This document shows positions 28,805 to 37,570 of a DNA stretch of 54,796 nt, piece after piece. The notes beneath the pieces were generated by a model. It searched no databases. It was not told the DNA's origin and was given only the letters and a program-made list of their open reading frames with translations. Numbering within the stretch: position 1 is the first letter of the stretch; every line of letters starts with the position of its first letter. The DNA comes from an uncultured Bacilli bacterium (GTDB lineage: Bacteria; Bacillota_I; Bacilli_A; RF39; UBA660): positions 1 through 54,796 of the forward strand of contig CANQKX010000007.1 of the NCBI GenBank assembly GCA_947624565.1, in the 5' to 3' direction. The position numbers and the translations under genes were made by a program.

Positions 28805-30073
28805 TTATTCTTTAAATTCAAACTCAAAATCTAATATTCTAACTGTATCACCTTGTTTTACACCCATTTCTTTTAGTTTATCATCTACTCCAAGTTTTCT
28901 TAATTTATTAGCAAATCTTCTTGCTCCTTCATCTGTAAATTTAGTCATTTTAAGTAGTTTTTCTATTTGATCACCTTTAACTACAAAACAATCATTTTCT
29001 TTATATATATCAAATGGTTGCTCTTTTTTAAATTTATAAAGAACATGACTTTCGAATTTTTCTTCATCATATAAAGGTTTATCTTCTATTTGATCAAGAA
29101 CATCTGCTATTTTAATTAAAAGTTCATCTATTCCAACATTATTAAGTGCAGAAATCTCATATACATCTTTTTTAACTTTCTTTTTAAATTGAATTAAATT
29201 TTCTTTAGATGATGGCATATCCATCTTATTTGCAACTATTATTTGAGGTCTATCAAGTAATTTTTTATCAAAGTTTTCAAGTTCTTTATTTATAGTAACA
29301 TAATCTTCATATGGATCTCTTCCTTCAAATGAACTCATATCAATTATATGAACAATTACTTTTGTTCTTTCAACATGTCTTAAAAATTGATCTCCAAGTC
29401 CTTCTCCTAATGATGCACCTTTAATTAATCCTGGAAGATCTGCTGCAACAAATACTCTATTATCTTTTGTTTTTACTACACCTAAATTAGGAGATAAAGT
29501 AGTAAAATGATATGCAGCTATTTTAGGTTTTGCTTTAGATATTTTAGATATTAATGTAGATTTACCAACACTTGGCATACCAACAAATCCTACATCTGCA
29601 AGTAATTTTAATTCTATTTTTAAATTTCTTACTTCTCCAGGTTCTCCATTTTCAGAAAAATTAGGTGCAGGATTACTTGCAGTAGCAAATGCAGTATTTC
29701 CTCTTCCTCCTCTTCCACCTTTTGCTACTACAACTTCATCATTTTCTTTTGTTAAATCTGCTAATATTAAACCTGTATCCATATCTGTTATAGTAGTACC
29801 TTGTGGTACTTTTATTATTATATCTTCTGATGATTTACCATTCATGTTTTTACCTAGACCATTTTCACCTTTTTTACCTTTTATTTGCTTTTTATATCTC
29901 AAATCTAAAAGTGTTTTTAAGCCTAAATCAACTTTAAATATTATGTCAGAACCTTTTCCTCCATTACCTCCATATGGACCTCCCATTGGAATAAATTTTT
30001 CTCTTCTAAAAGCAGTACATCCATCTCCACCATTACCTGCTTTTACATTTATAATAACTTCATCAACAAACAT
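28805..30073 (-). CDS. obg: GTPase Obg/CgtA
   Basis: This ribosome-associated GTPase acts in large-subunit assembly and stress control. I place the start at 30073 ([18 protein letters not shown]), after GGTGAATATT. The glycine-rich Obg domain covers about 1-158. The G domain shows GMPSVGKST (G1), DLPGLIKGA (G3), VANKMD (G4) and SALNN (G5). The C-terminal OCT domain (about 350-422, ending [11 protein letters not shown]) is present, as in the Firmicute form. The rplU-prp-rpmA group lies upstream with trmB between, where Bacillus has spo0B. Confidence 0.97.
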   Translation of the reverse strand: MFVDEVIINVKAGNGGDGCTAFRREKFIPMGGPYGGNGGKGSDIIFKVDLGLKTLLDLRYKKQIKGKKGENGLGKNMNGKSSEDIIIKVPQGTTITDMDTGLILADLTKENDEVVVAKGGRGGRGNTAFATASNPAPNFSENGEPGEVRNLKIELKLLADVGFVGMPSVGKSTLISKISKAKPKIAAYHFTTLSPNLGVVKTKDNRVFVAADLPGLIKGASLGEGLGDQFLRHVERTKVIVHIIDMSSFEGRDPYEDYVTINKELENFDKKLLDRPQIIVANKMDMPSSKENLIQFKKKVKKDVYEISALNNVGIDELLIKIADVLDQIEDKPLYDEEKFESHVLYKFKKEQPFDIYKENDCFVVKGDQIEKLLKMTKFTDEGARRFANKLRKLGVDDKLKEMGVKQGDTVRILDFEFEFKE

Positions 30074-30094
30074 AATATTCACCTTCTTTTTTTA

Positions 30095-30733
30095 TCAATT
30101 TTTAAAATATGCATCTACATAATATATTGCTCTATGTTCTTTAAAATATTGCTTTTCAAAATCAGTCATAACATTTTCTATTTTTCTTTCATCATTATGT
30201 AAATCTAAACTTACTTTATTAAATGAATACCAATATTTACTTAAACTTTCAAGAGAAGAAGAAAATAATATTTTATTATCTGTCTTCAAAATTATGTGTT
30301 TATCTTTCTTAAATATTCTATCATATAATTTTAAATAACTTTCATGAGTAAATCTCTTCTTTTCATCTTGTTTTTTTGGCCATGGTTCAGAAAACGTTAA
30401 ATATATTGTATCTATTTCTTTTGTAAAATAATTTATTATATTTTTAGCATCTGCACATATAATTTTTAAATTATTTAGTTTTTGATTTTTAAGATTATTA
30501 ATCGCAGTTGCTGTTTGTGATTTATCTAATTCTAAACCAATATAATTAATATTTGGATGTAACTTAGCCATTTGAATAATAAAACTACCTCTACCCATTC
30601 CAAGTTCTAAACATATAGGATTATTATTAGAAAATACATTAGACCATTTTCCCTTATAATTTTCAGGATTTTTAATTAGATATTCACTACCACTTATTAT
30701 ATTATCAGCATTTTTTACAACATTATAACGCAT
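30095..30733 (-). CDS. trmB: tRNA (guanine-N7-)-methyltransferase
   Basis: TrmB forms m7G46 in tRNA with SAM. It starts at 30733 (MRYNVVKNADN) after AGAGGTGTTATAT. The SAM motif ELGMGRGSF lies near residue 43, the acidic strand end is LELDKS, and ICADAKN follows. The family signature DPWPK appears as SEPWPKKQDEKKRF, with Glu replacing the usual Asp. The 212-residue length is normal. It lies between rpmA and obg, with a hairpin separating it from rpmA. Confidence 0.93.
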   Translation of the reverse strand: MRYNVVKNADNIISGSEYLIKNPENYKGKWSNVFSNNNPICLELGMGRGSFIIQMAKLHPNINYIGLELDKSQTATAINNLKNQKLNNLKIICADAKNIINYFTKEIDTIYLTFSEPWPKKQDEKKRFTHESYLKLYDRIFKKDKHIILKTDNKILFSSSLESLSKYWYSFNKVSLDLHNDERKIENVMTDFEKQYFKEHRAIYYVDAYFKN

Positions 30734-30784
30734 ATATAACACCTCTTTGATATTTTATCATATTTTAACTTATATATAAAGAAA

Positions 30785-30807
30785 AATATCACCACTTAGA
30801 TGATATT
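30785..30807 (-). terminator. Weak terminator after rpmA
   Basis: AATATCA (30785-30791) pairs with TGATATT (30801-30807), and TTTTTC follows on the minus strand. The seven-pair stem is modest, so read-through into trmB is possible. Confidence 0.55.
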
Positions 30808-31093
30808 ATCTTTCTTCATATACACTAACTTGTTTTTTATCTCTACCTTTACGTTCAAATTTTACATATCCATCTATTTTAGCATATAAAGTATGATCAA
30901 CACCCATACCTACATTAACACCTGGATAAATTTTAGTTCCTCTTTGACGATAAATAATTGAACCAGCTGAAATAAATTCTCCATCTGCTGCCTTTGCACC
31001 TAATCTTCTACCTGCTGAATCACGTCCATTATGTGTTGAACCTTGTGCTTTAACGTGAGCAAATTTTTGTATATTTAAAAACAATTTTAACAT
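30806..31093 (-). CDS. rpmA: Ribosomal protein bL27 with cleavable N-terminal leader
   Basis: bL27 reaches the peptidyl-transferase centre. The body, with [17 protein letters not shown] and [12 protein letters not shown], is canonical. The first 11 residues ([11 protein letters not shown]) form the leader found in Firmicutes, which the Prp protease removes. Known leaders end FF before Ala; here the site reads KF-A, so one Phe is replaced by Lys. prp lies directly upstream in the same operon. AAGGAGG precedes the ATG. Confidence 0.97.
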   Translation of the reverse strand: MLKLFLNIQKFAHVKAQGSTHNGRDSAGRRLGAKAADGEFISAGSIIYRQRGTKIYPGVNVGMGVDHTLYAKIDGYVKFERKGRDKKQVSVYEER

Positions 31094-31099
31094 AGATAT

Positions 31100-31393
31100 T
31101 TACCTCCTTAATATTTTAATATTTTTAGGATAATCTTTTTCAAGTCCTTCTAACATAAAAACCATATTATTTATAAGTTTTTTTACTATTTTATCTTCTT
31201 TTAATATTTCTATTAAAATTTTATTATCTAAATCTTCATAGAAAATTGAATCTTCATCAATTTCTAATATTGCATTAATTGTAGTTATTACAATAGAACT
31301 GACTGATGCACATACTATATCTTTTCCTATATCATCATAATATGCATGTCCAGATATTTCTATTTTATTATTATCTAATACTATTTTAATCAT
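31100..31393 (-). CDS. prp: Ribosomal-processing cysteine protease Prp
   Basis: Prp removes the N-terminal leader of bL27. The 97-residue protein shows the family signature with the catalytic His in SGHAYYD (residue about 16) and the catalytic Cys in DIVCASVSS (residue about 28). It sits between rplU and rpmA, the standard arrangement in Firmicutes. Its presence agrees with the extended bL27 leader. The gene begins four bases after rplU. Confidence 0.95.
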   Translation of the reverse strand: MIKIVLDNNKIEISGHAYYDDIGKDIVCASVSSIVITTINAILEIDEDSIFYEDLDNKILIEILKEDKIVKKLINNMVFMLEGLEKDYPKNIKILRR

Positions 31394-31397
31394 ATAC

Positions 31398-31694
31398 CTA
31401 TTTTATTGATTTAATAACTACTTTTGTATATGGTTGTCTATGACCTTGTTTTTTATGGTAATTTTTCTTAGGATTGTATTTAAATATAACTACTTTTCTT
31501 TGTTTACCTTGTTTAACAATTTCACCAACAACTTTAACTGAAGTTAAATATGGTGTACCAACCTTATCATCAGCCATAAGAACTTTATCAAAAGTTACCT
31601 TATCTCCAACTTCTCCAGTTAGTTTTTCAACATATATTTCGTTTCCTTCTTCTACTCTATATTGTTTACCACCAGTTTCAATAATTGCTTTCAC
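31398..31694 (-). CDS. rplU: Ribosomal protein bL21
   Basis: bL21 is a large-subunit protein binding 23S rRNA. The sequence contains [14 protein letters not shown] at the start and the basic C-terminal [15 protein letters not shown] typical of the family. I place the start at a GTG (31694), with AAAGGAGGT seven bases upstream; the longer open frame runs into the mRNA leader. The protein is then 98-99 residues. It is the first gene of the rplU-prp-rpmA operon, controlled by an L21 leader. Confidence 0.95.
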   Translation of the reverse strand: MKAIIETGGKQYRVEEGNEIYVEKLTGEVGDKVTFDKVLMADDKVGTPYLTSVKVVGEIVKQGKQRKVVIFKYNPKKNYHKKQGHRQPYTKVVIKSIK

Positions 31695-31714
31695 TAAGTA
31701 TACCTCCTTTATAA

Positions 31715-31794
31715 ATATTCTAAGACTCGCCATTAAGGTGCATACTGCTTATAACCTTTTCAGTGCGGTTGTAGAGCCAAGAGGCTTTACAAAC
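31715..31794 (-). promoter_or_regulatory. L21 leader (rplU autoregulatory mRNA element)
   Basis: Between the promoter and rplU the minus strand carries a G+C-richer structured segment with AGCCTCTTGGCT, CCGCACTGAAAAGGTTATAAGCAG and GCACCTTAATGGC. AGCC/GGCT and AAGGT/ACCTT can pair. This composition matches what I remember of the Firmicute L21 leader, an element upstream of rplU thought to bind its product. Exact ends are estimated. Confidence 0.8.
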
Positions 31795-31800
31795 ATTAAA

Positions 31801-31830
31801 ATTTTAACATAAATTACCTATAATTGTCAA
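31801..31830 (-). promoter_or_regulatory. Promoter of the rplU-prp-rpmA operon
   Basis: The minus strand has a perfect TTGACA (31825-31830), an 18-base spacer and TAAAAT (31801-31806) with a TG extension. Transcription would begin near 31794, at the start of the L21 leader. Confidence 0.8.
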
Positions 31831-31847
31831 TACTTATATAATAAAAT

Positions 31848-31870
31848 AAATAGCCACAAATGGCTATTTA
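31848..31870 (-). terminator. Terminator of the surface-protein locus
   Basis: AAATAGCCA (31848-31856) pairs with TGGCTATTT (31861-31869) around a four-base loop, overlapping the stop of the large SpaA-domain gene, with TTATTTTATT after it on the minus strand. Confidence 0.75.
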
Positions 31871-34800
31871 TTCATTTTTTTTATTATAAACATAAGTATA
31901 CCAATTACTATTAATAAACCTACTATTATTAATGTATATCTAATTACTGTTTGCCCAGTTTGAACGCTAAGTACTAATTCTGAATCAGCTTTATTTAATT
32001 TTATATTAGGTTGAGTTGGTTTTTTATTTGTTATTATAAAATCTCCTCTTACTTTTCCATCATCAGTAACAAAGAATGTTGATACATTTATTGATGCCTT
32101 TGGAAGTACATATCCTTCTGGTGCTTTTGTTTCAAGAACTCTATATTGACCTTCAGTTAATAAATAAATTGTTGCTTGTCCGTTAGTAGTAGTTATTGTT
32201 GTATTATTACTATTATAATCTATAGTATATACAGAGCCTTCTTTTTCTTCTAATTTACTAACAAAAACATCTTCATATTTTTTCTGTTTATTTAACTTTT
32301 GTAGTTTATATTCTCCACCATCTAACAATTTATTATATTCATCATATTTATAAAATGTTATTGGTGTATAATTATTTTCAATACTTACATCTATATCTTT
32401 ATCTTCTGTACTCTCTGGTAAATATACCAAAACATATGGATCATCTGGTAAACTATAACCTTCTGGTGCTTTTGTCTCTTCTATTACATACCAACTTTCT
32501 GTTTCAAGATATTCTACTAATAATTCACCAGATTTTATAATACCTGAATCATTTGTTTCTTTTCCTATTTCACTACAATTTTCTATACATGTAGTTATAT
32601 CAGTAGTATCTCTTACTTCTTTATTTTCATATTCACCATCTCTGATTGTTTTAAATGCTAATAATTGACCGCTGGTTATGACATTATTTTCAGCAGATAA
32701 ATTTTTATCATAATTAGTTATTTTATATACCCTAAATCTAGCGCCTGTAATTAAACTTCCATCTTGTGAATATTTTCTTATTATCAATCTTGATGGTTTA
32801 TTTTTAACAACTTCTGTATCCGCTTCTATAGTAGTTCCACTAACTTCAAAATATGTTTCAGCTTTTTCTCCTACAGGCAAATCATATCCTTTTGGTGCTT
32901 CTATTTCTTTTAATACATAACTACCTTTAGGTAAATATCTAAATACAATATAACCATTAGTAATATGAATTTTAACATCAGTCTTTGCATTTAATTTTGA
33001 ATATCTATATGCGTACTCCATATTACCAAGAGCATCAGGTATAAGTGTTTTTTCAGTAACATAAATTCTTGTTAAAGAACCATCACTTTCTTTTTTATAT
33101 AATTCAAATGTTGTTTTATATTCTTTATCTTCAATTAATTTTCCTGTTTTTAAATCTCTTTTTTCTATTTTTATTCTTGTTGGTGTATTTTCTGTTACAT
33201 TTGTAATTGAATCATCATTTTCATTTTCTGGTTGTTCTTCTTTAATATTATATGTTTTCTTTGGATGATCATCAGGTAATATAAATCCTTCTGGTGATGA
33301 TACTTCTTCAATAGTATAACTTGTATTATTCATTAGATGTGTTATTATAAGTTTTCCATTATAAGTATTTATTTGTTCAACTGTATTATTATCATCAAAA
33401 GGTAAATACCTATATACTTCATTACTTATCTTCTTTAATCTCAATACATTACCATTTTTATCTTTTAAGACAAATTTTGCAGTATCTAGTAATTTTTCAT
33501 CACTATCTATTTTAGCCTTATCATCTGCTGTATAATATTTATAAATATCTGTTTTTTCAAAATTTATTTGAACTAACTTATTTACTATATTAGCATTAGA
33601 TGAATCCATGCCATCAATTACACCATTATTATATTTTGTTATATCAAAAGCCTCTTTTGTACTATTGTAATAATATCCAGGTACTCCTTTTATTTTTTCA
33701 TTTGTATACCATGTACCAGAATTTTTGAAAACTACTTGTTTTTCTGTTTCTGTAAGTGTGTATTCTGCTTCATTTACTGTATATTCTCCCCATGGTAAAT
33801 ATTTTATATTAAACTTTCTATTTGTAGTATGAAGTAAAGTTATACTTCCATTTTTATCATACCAATATTCACCATTACCCTTATCAGTAAATTTTAATGG
33901 TGGATTATCACCTTTTTTAGTTATTGTAAATTTTGCTATGTCAATTAAACTAGTAATTGTATTATCATCATTCGTAGCATCATCATTTACTTTTTTTACA
34001 AAATCCAATTTTGTTGGATAATTTATAAATGTTGAATTATTTCTAATAGTTCCATCAAGATTTTTAATAGTTTGAGTATTTGTTACATCATTTACATTTA
34101 TTAGTATTCCACTTTCAGTTTCCTGTGGTTTAAAGAAAGTATATCCATCAACTAATTCAGTTTCAAGAATCTTATAATCTGTATTAGCAGTTACATATTT
34201 AATACATACTCCTGCTTTTATTGATTTTGTTTCTACAGATCCATCTTCTTTTGTAGAATTTATTGTAATATCTTTCGTAACTAATTTTTCAATGTTACCA
34301 CTTGCATCTTCTAAATAACAATCATCAGTATCTTTTTTTGTAAATTTAACTAATTTATTATTCTTGTATACATTAAAACCAACATTATTTAATGGAGCAT
34401 TTGTTTCACCATCTATCTTGTTAAAATACATATATAATGGTGTTTCTAATTTAGTATCTTCTACATATCCATTTGTATCAGTATTAGATGTTGAAGTTAT
34501 TTCAAAATCAGGCATTTTTTTATAACCTTCAGGTATCTTGGTTTCTACAGCCCTATATGTAGTGTTTTTTGTTACATTTTTAATACATACTTCTCCATTA
34601 TTATCAGTTTCAGTATAATTTGTAGTACCATCAGTACCTACTTTTTCAGTTCCATCAGAATTTCTATCTATCACATAACAACCATGGTCTTTTTCAGATT
34701 TCAATGCAACAGCATTACCTGTTTGTTGATTATATACATTAAATCCTGCACCTGTTAATCTAGTATGAGTTTCACTATCTTCTTTATACCAAATTATTTT

Positions 34801-36768
34801 TAATGGTTTTTCTGTAATAGCAGCAGGTAATTTTTGTGCGGTATCATCATTTGGTCCTATTGTTATAGTCATATCATTAGCTTTTTGATATCCTTCTGGC
34901 ACTTTATCTTCTTTTTCTTTTATTGTATAAGTAGCCCCCGCAGTTACTTTACTTAAGCATGCAACTCCATCATTAATTGATTTTTTCGTATATACTGTTG
35001 TTATAGTATCATTACCACTATTATCTACTACATAACAATTTTCTGAATCTAAATTTTTACTAAAATGTACTATTTGATTATTATTAAATATCTCAAATCC
35101 TGCTTCTAATGGGTCTCCTGTTTCTTCATCTTTTTTATAGAATCTTGTTTTTATTCGATCTTCACCAAGTTCTGTTTCTAAAACAGTTGGATCTGTATTT
35201 GGACCTATTGTTATACTTTTAGGATTCATTTTTAAATATCCTTCTGGTACATTAGTTTCTTCTATTGTATAAGTAGCTCCCGCAGTTAATTTACTTAAAC
35301 ATGTAGCTTTATCTGTTGTTGTAAATATTTCTGTTATAGTATCATTACTACTGTTATCTACTACATAACAACCTTCTGAATCTGGATTTCTACTAAAATG
35401 TACAACTTGGTTATTGCTTGTTTTTATCTGAAATCCTGCGACTAATTTATCTTTTGTATCAGAATCATTATCTTTCTTATAAAATTTTGTTTTTATTGGG
35501 GTATTAGTAGCAGTAAAAACTGTCACATTGCCATCAATATATGGATTACCAGTTGTTGATGTTGCAGGTATTGTAATCTGTTTATCAGCCATCTTTAGAT
35601 ATCCTTCTGGAACTACAGATTCTGATAAAGTATATGTACCTGGTTTTACATCTACAGCCTCGCCGTTTCCTTTAATTTTAATAGCGCTAACTCCATCACT
35701 TCCACTACTAGTTGATCTCAAAATAAATTCAGAACCAGATAATAAATTATTATTTTCATCTTTTTTAACTACTTTAAATTTTGTTTCTTTCTTATTTTCT
35801 ACTGTTATAGTTGTTTCTCCACCACTATTACTTACTTTTGCATAATATGTATATGTTTTTATTTTATAATCTCCTACTGTTGAAATCTCTCTAATGTAAT
35901 ATTCAGATCCACCTAATAATGTATCTTTAGGTGATCCCTTACCATAAAATATTTCACCATTTTGATCAGTAACACCACTATAAATCATATTATTTGCAGT
36001 TAAATTTATTGCATCAGAATGTGAATTATATATATTAAATCTTACCCCTTGCAAAGGTTGTCCATTTTCATCAACTTTCTTAATTTTTATATGGCCATAT
36101 TTTTTTTCAGCACCAATTCTATATATTATGGCACCATATGGTTCTTTTTGACCGTCACTATATGTATAATTTAATAATTCTTTCTTTATAGAGCCTTTTT
36201 CATAACTAAGCGCATGATACAAAAGAGGGTCTTCTCCAGCAGTTGCTACTATTGCAGCGTGAGCCATTACATCAGAATTTCCAGTATAAAATATTATTAT
36301 ATCTCCTGCTTGTAATTTATCCCTTAGTCTTTTTGTTCTACATGCTGCTACTGTATTATTAGTAGCTGAATCATTCTTTGTTATAAGTCCACAACCATCA
36401 AATCCTTTAGGATCATCATACACTACTGTTAAATTACCATCACTTGATTTTGTCTTTGAATCCAAATAAGCTTTCAATGGAGTAGCTCTAGCAGTATTTT
36501 CACATGCAGTACCAATATCAGAAAATTGGGAATAGCCACCCTTCTTATAATAGGCATAATATAAAGCATGCGCTACGAAACCTGCACATGACCAGTTTTT
36601 CTCATCAGAATAATCGCCAGTACCATATCCATGTCCAACCATATTTTTTTCAATATAACTAGATATATCTGACCAATTGTCTAGTGCAAAAACATTTTTA
36701 ACATTATAATTAATCATGCAAATGATAGCAACAAATAAAACTATTATTTTTTTTATTATTTTCTTCAT
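31864..36768 (-). CDS. Surface protein: NlpC/P60-like domain plus about eleven SpaA/Cna-B domains
   Basis: This exported, wall-linked protein has 1634 residues from the ATG at 36768. The same frame also offers GTG and TTG starts up to 36786. Residues 1-28 are a signal peptide. Residues about 30-220 form a cysteine-peptidase-like domain of NlpC/P60 type (Cys61 in SCAGFV, His170 in MAHAAIV, with AGDIIIF between). About eleven SpaA-like domains follow (from residue 228 to about 1585), each with an early Lys strand and a late E-x-x-PEGY-type motif. The third to sixth carry Cys pairs. The C-terminus has SVQTGQ, a hydrophobic helix and KKMNK, resembling a sortase signal without the LPxTG consensus. 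A pilin- or adhesin-like role is inferred. Confidence 0.85.
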   Translation of the reverse strand: MKKIIKKIIVLFVAIICMINYNVKNVFALDNWSDISSYIEKNMVGHGYGTGDYSDEKNWSCAGFVAHALYYAYYKKGGYSQFSDIGTACENTARATPLKAYLDSKTKSSDGNLTVVYDDPKGFDGCGLITKNDSATNNTVAACRTKRLRDKLQAGDIIIFYTGNSDVMAHAAIVATAGEDPLLYHALSYEKGSIKKELLNYTYSDGQKEPYGAIIYRIGAEKKYGHIKIKKVDENGQPLQGVRFNIYNSHSDAINLTANNMIYSGVTDQNGEIFYGKGSPKDTLLGGSEYYIREISTVGDYKIKTYTYYAKVSNSGGETTITVENKKETKFKVVKKDENNNLLSGSEFILRSTSSGSDGVSAIKIKGNGEAVDVKPGTYTLSESVVPEGYLKMADKQITIPATSTTGNPYIDGNVTVFTATNTPIKTKFYKKDNDSDTKDKLVAGFQIKTSNNQVVHFSRNPDSEGCYVVDNSSNDTITEIFTTTDKATCLSKLTAGATYTIEETNVPEGYLKMNPKSITIGPNTDPTVLETELGEDRIKTRFYKKDEETGDPLEAGFEIFNNNQIVHFSKNLDSENCYVVDNSGNDTITTVYTKKSINDGVACLSKVTAGATYTIKEKEDKVPEGYQKANDMTITIGPNDDTAQKLPAAITEKPLKIIWYKEDSETHTRLTGAGFNVYNQQTGNAVALKSEKDHGCYVIDRNSDGTEKVGTDGTTNYTETDNNGEVCIKNVTKNTTYRAVETKIPEGYKKMPDFEITSTSNTDTNGYVEDTKLETPLYMYFNKIDGETNAPLNNVGFNVYKNNKLVKFTKKDTDDCYLEDASGNIEKLVTKDITINSTKEDGSVETKSIKAGVCIKYVTANTDYKILETELVDGYTFFKPQETESGILINVNDVTNTQTIKNLDGTIRNNSTFINYPTKLDFVKKVNDDATNDDNTITSLIDIAKFTITKKGDNPPLKFTDKGNGEYWYDKNGSITLLHTTNRKFNIKYLPWGEYTVNEAEYTLTETEKQVVFKNSGTWYTNEKIKGVPGYYYNSTKEAFDITKYNNGVIDGMDSSNANIVNKLVQINFEKTDIYKYYTADDKAKIDSDEKLLDTAKFVLKDKNGNVLRLKKISNEVYRYLPFDDNNTVEQINTYNGKLIITHLMNNTSYTIEEVSSPEGFILPDDHPKKTYNIKEEQPENENDDSITNVTENTPTRIKIEKRDLKTGKLIEDKEYKTTFELYKKESDGSLTRIYVTEKTLIPDALGNMEYAYRYSKLNAKTDVKIHITNGYIVFRYLPKGSYVLKEIEAPKGYDLPVGEKAETYFEVSGTTIEADTEVVKNKPSRLIIRKYSQDGSLITGARFRVYKITNYDKNLSAENNVITSGQLLAFKTIRDGEYENKEVRDTTDITTCIENCSEIGKETNDSGIIKSGELLVEYLETESWYVIEETKAPEGYSLPDDPYVLVYLPESTEDKDIDVSIENNYTPITFYKYDEYNKLLDGGEYKLQKLNKQKKYEDVFVSKLEEKEGSVYTIDYNSNNTTITTTNGQATIYLLTEGQYRVLETKAPEGYVLPKASINVSTFFVTDDGKVRGDFIITNKKPTQPNIKLNKADSELVLSVQTGQTVIRYTLIIVGLLIVIGILMFIIKKMNK

Positions 36769-36792
36769 ATTTTTTTCACGCACCAATCTATA

Positions 36793-37554
36793 TTATTCAT
36801 CTTGACCTGTTACAAAAGTAGACATATTTGCATTATAATCACTTAAATTAGAAGTAGAAGGAGGTGTATTTTTAGGTAAAAGTTTTATTTGAATTGCTTC
36901 TATTTGTTTAGAAGTTTCTCTACTTCCTGCAGGTTCACCATTTTTTGCCCAACCTAGCCATCCAAATGTTTGTGAATGTACTCTATAATAAACATCATAT
37001 TCTTTTGAAATTGCACCAGTCAATTCAATTCTAATAGCTTCCATCCTTAAAGCGTCTCCCGCAGTACCAGACATATCATTATTTGAAACCCAATCTCCCC
37101 ATCCTTTTGACTGAATGTGAGATTTATATCTAATACCACCATCATTAGAATTAATATTTTCTAATTTAATTTTTATTGCTTCTACTCTTAATTTAGCACC
37201 TGTTGTTCCTGCAGTTTGACCATCTGATACATAATTTTCATTTCTGGTTTCTTTTGGACACGTTCTGTCATCATGATCTCCATCTATGTGAGTAACACCT
37301 TCTGTAGCTATTATTTCACTTTGTATTACAGCACTTGATATCCAACCACATTTTTGAACATGTACCAAATAAGATACTTGAGGTGTAGCTGCTAATTTAT
37401 TACCTGATTTAAATAAATGAAAGCCTGTTTCTTTGTCATATATTTTATTAAAATTTAGTAAAACTACTGATAATACTAATAAAACTAATATTGCACATAC
37501 TATTATTTTATTTTTTTTATTTGGATTATTACTTTTTTTAACATTTTTTTTCAT
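36793..37554 (-). CDS. Membrane-anchored protein with three ChW (hydrophobic-W) repeats
   Basis: This 253-residue protein has a basic N-terminus and one hydrophobic segment (about 17-36), so it is exported and probably stays anchored. Three ChW repeats follow. The second (YKSHIQSKGWGDWV, later AGDALRMEAIRIEL) and third (YRVHSQTFGWLGWAKNGEPAG, later QIEAIQIKL) are canonical. The first (YLVHVQKCGW to RVEAIKIKL) is split by about 34 extra residues that contain DGDHDD and a second Cys. ChW repeats are known from clostridial exported proteins. It is the middle gene of the exported locus, 16 bases after the adhesin-like gene. Confidence 0.88.
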   Translation of the reverse strand: MKKNVKKSNNPNKKNKIIVCAILVLLVLSVVLLNFNKIYDKETGFHLFKSGNKLAATPQVSYLVHVQKCGWISSAVIQSEIIATEGVTHIDGDHDDRTCPKETRNENYVSDGQTAGTTGAKLRVEAIKIKLENINSNDGGIRYKSHIQSKGWGDWVSNNDMSGTAGDALRMEAIRIELTGAISKEYDVYYRVHSQTFGWLGWAKNGEPAGSRETSKQIEAIQIKLLPKNTPPSTSNLSDYNANMSTFVTGQDE

Positions 37555-37570
37555 AGTTATACCTCTATTC

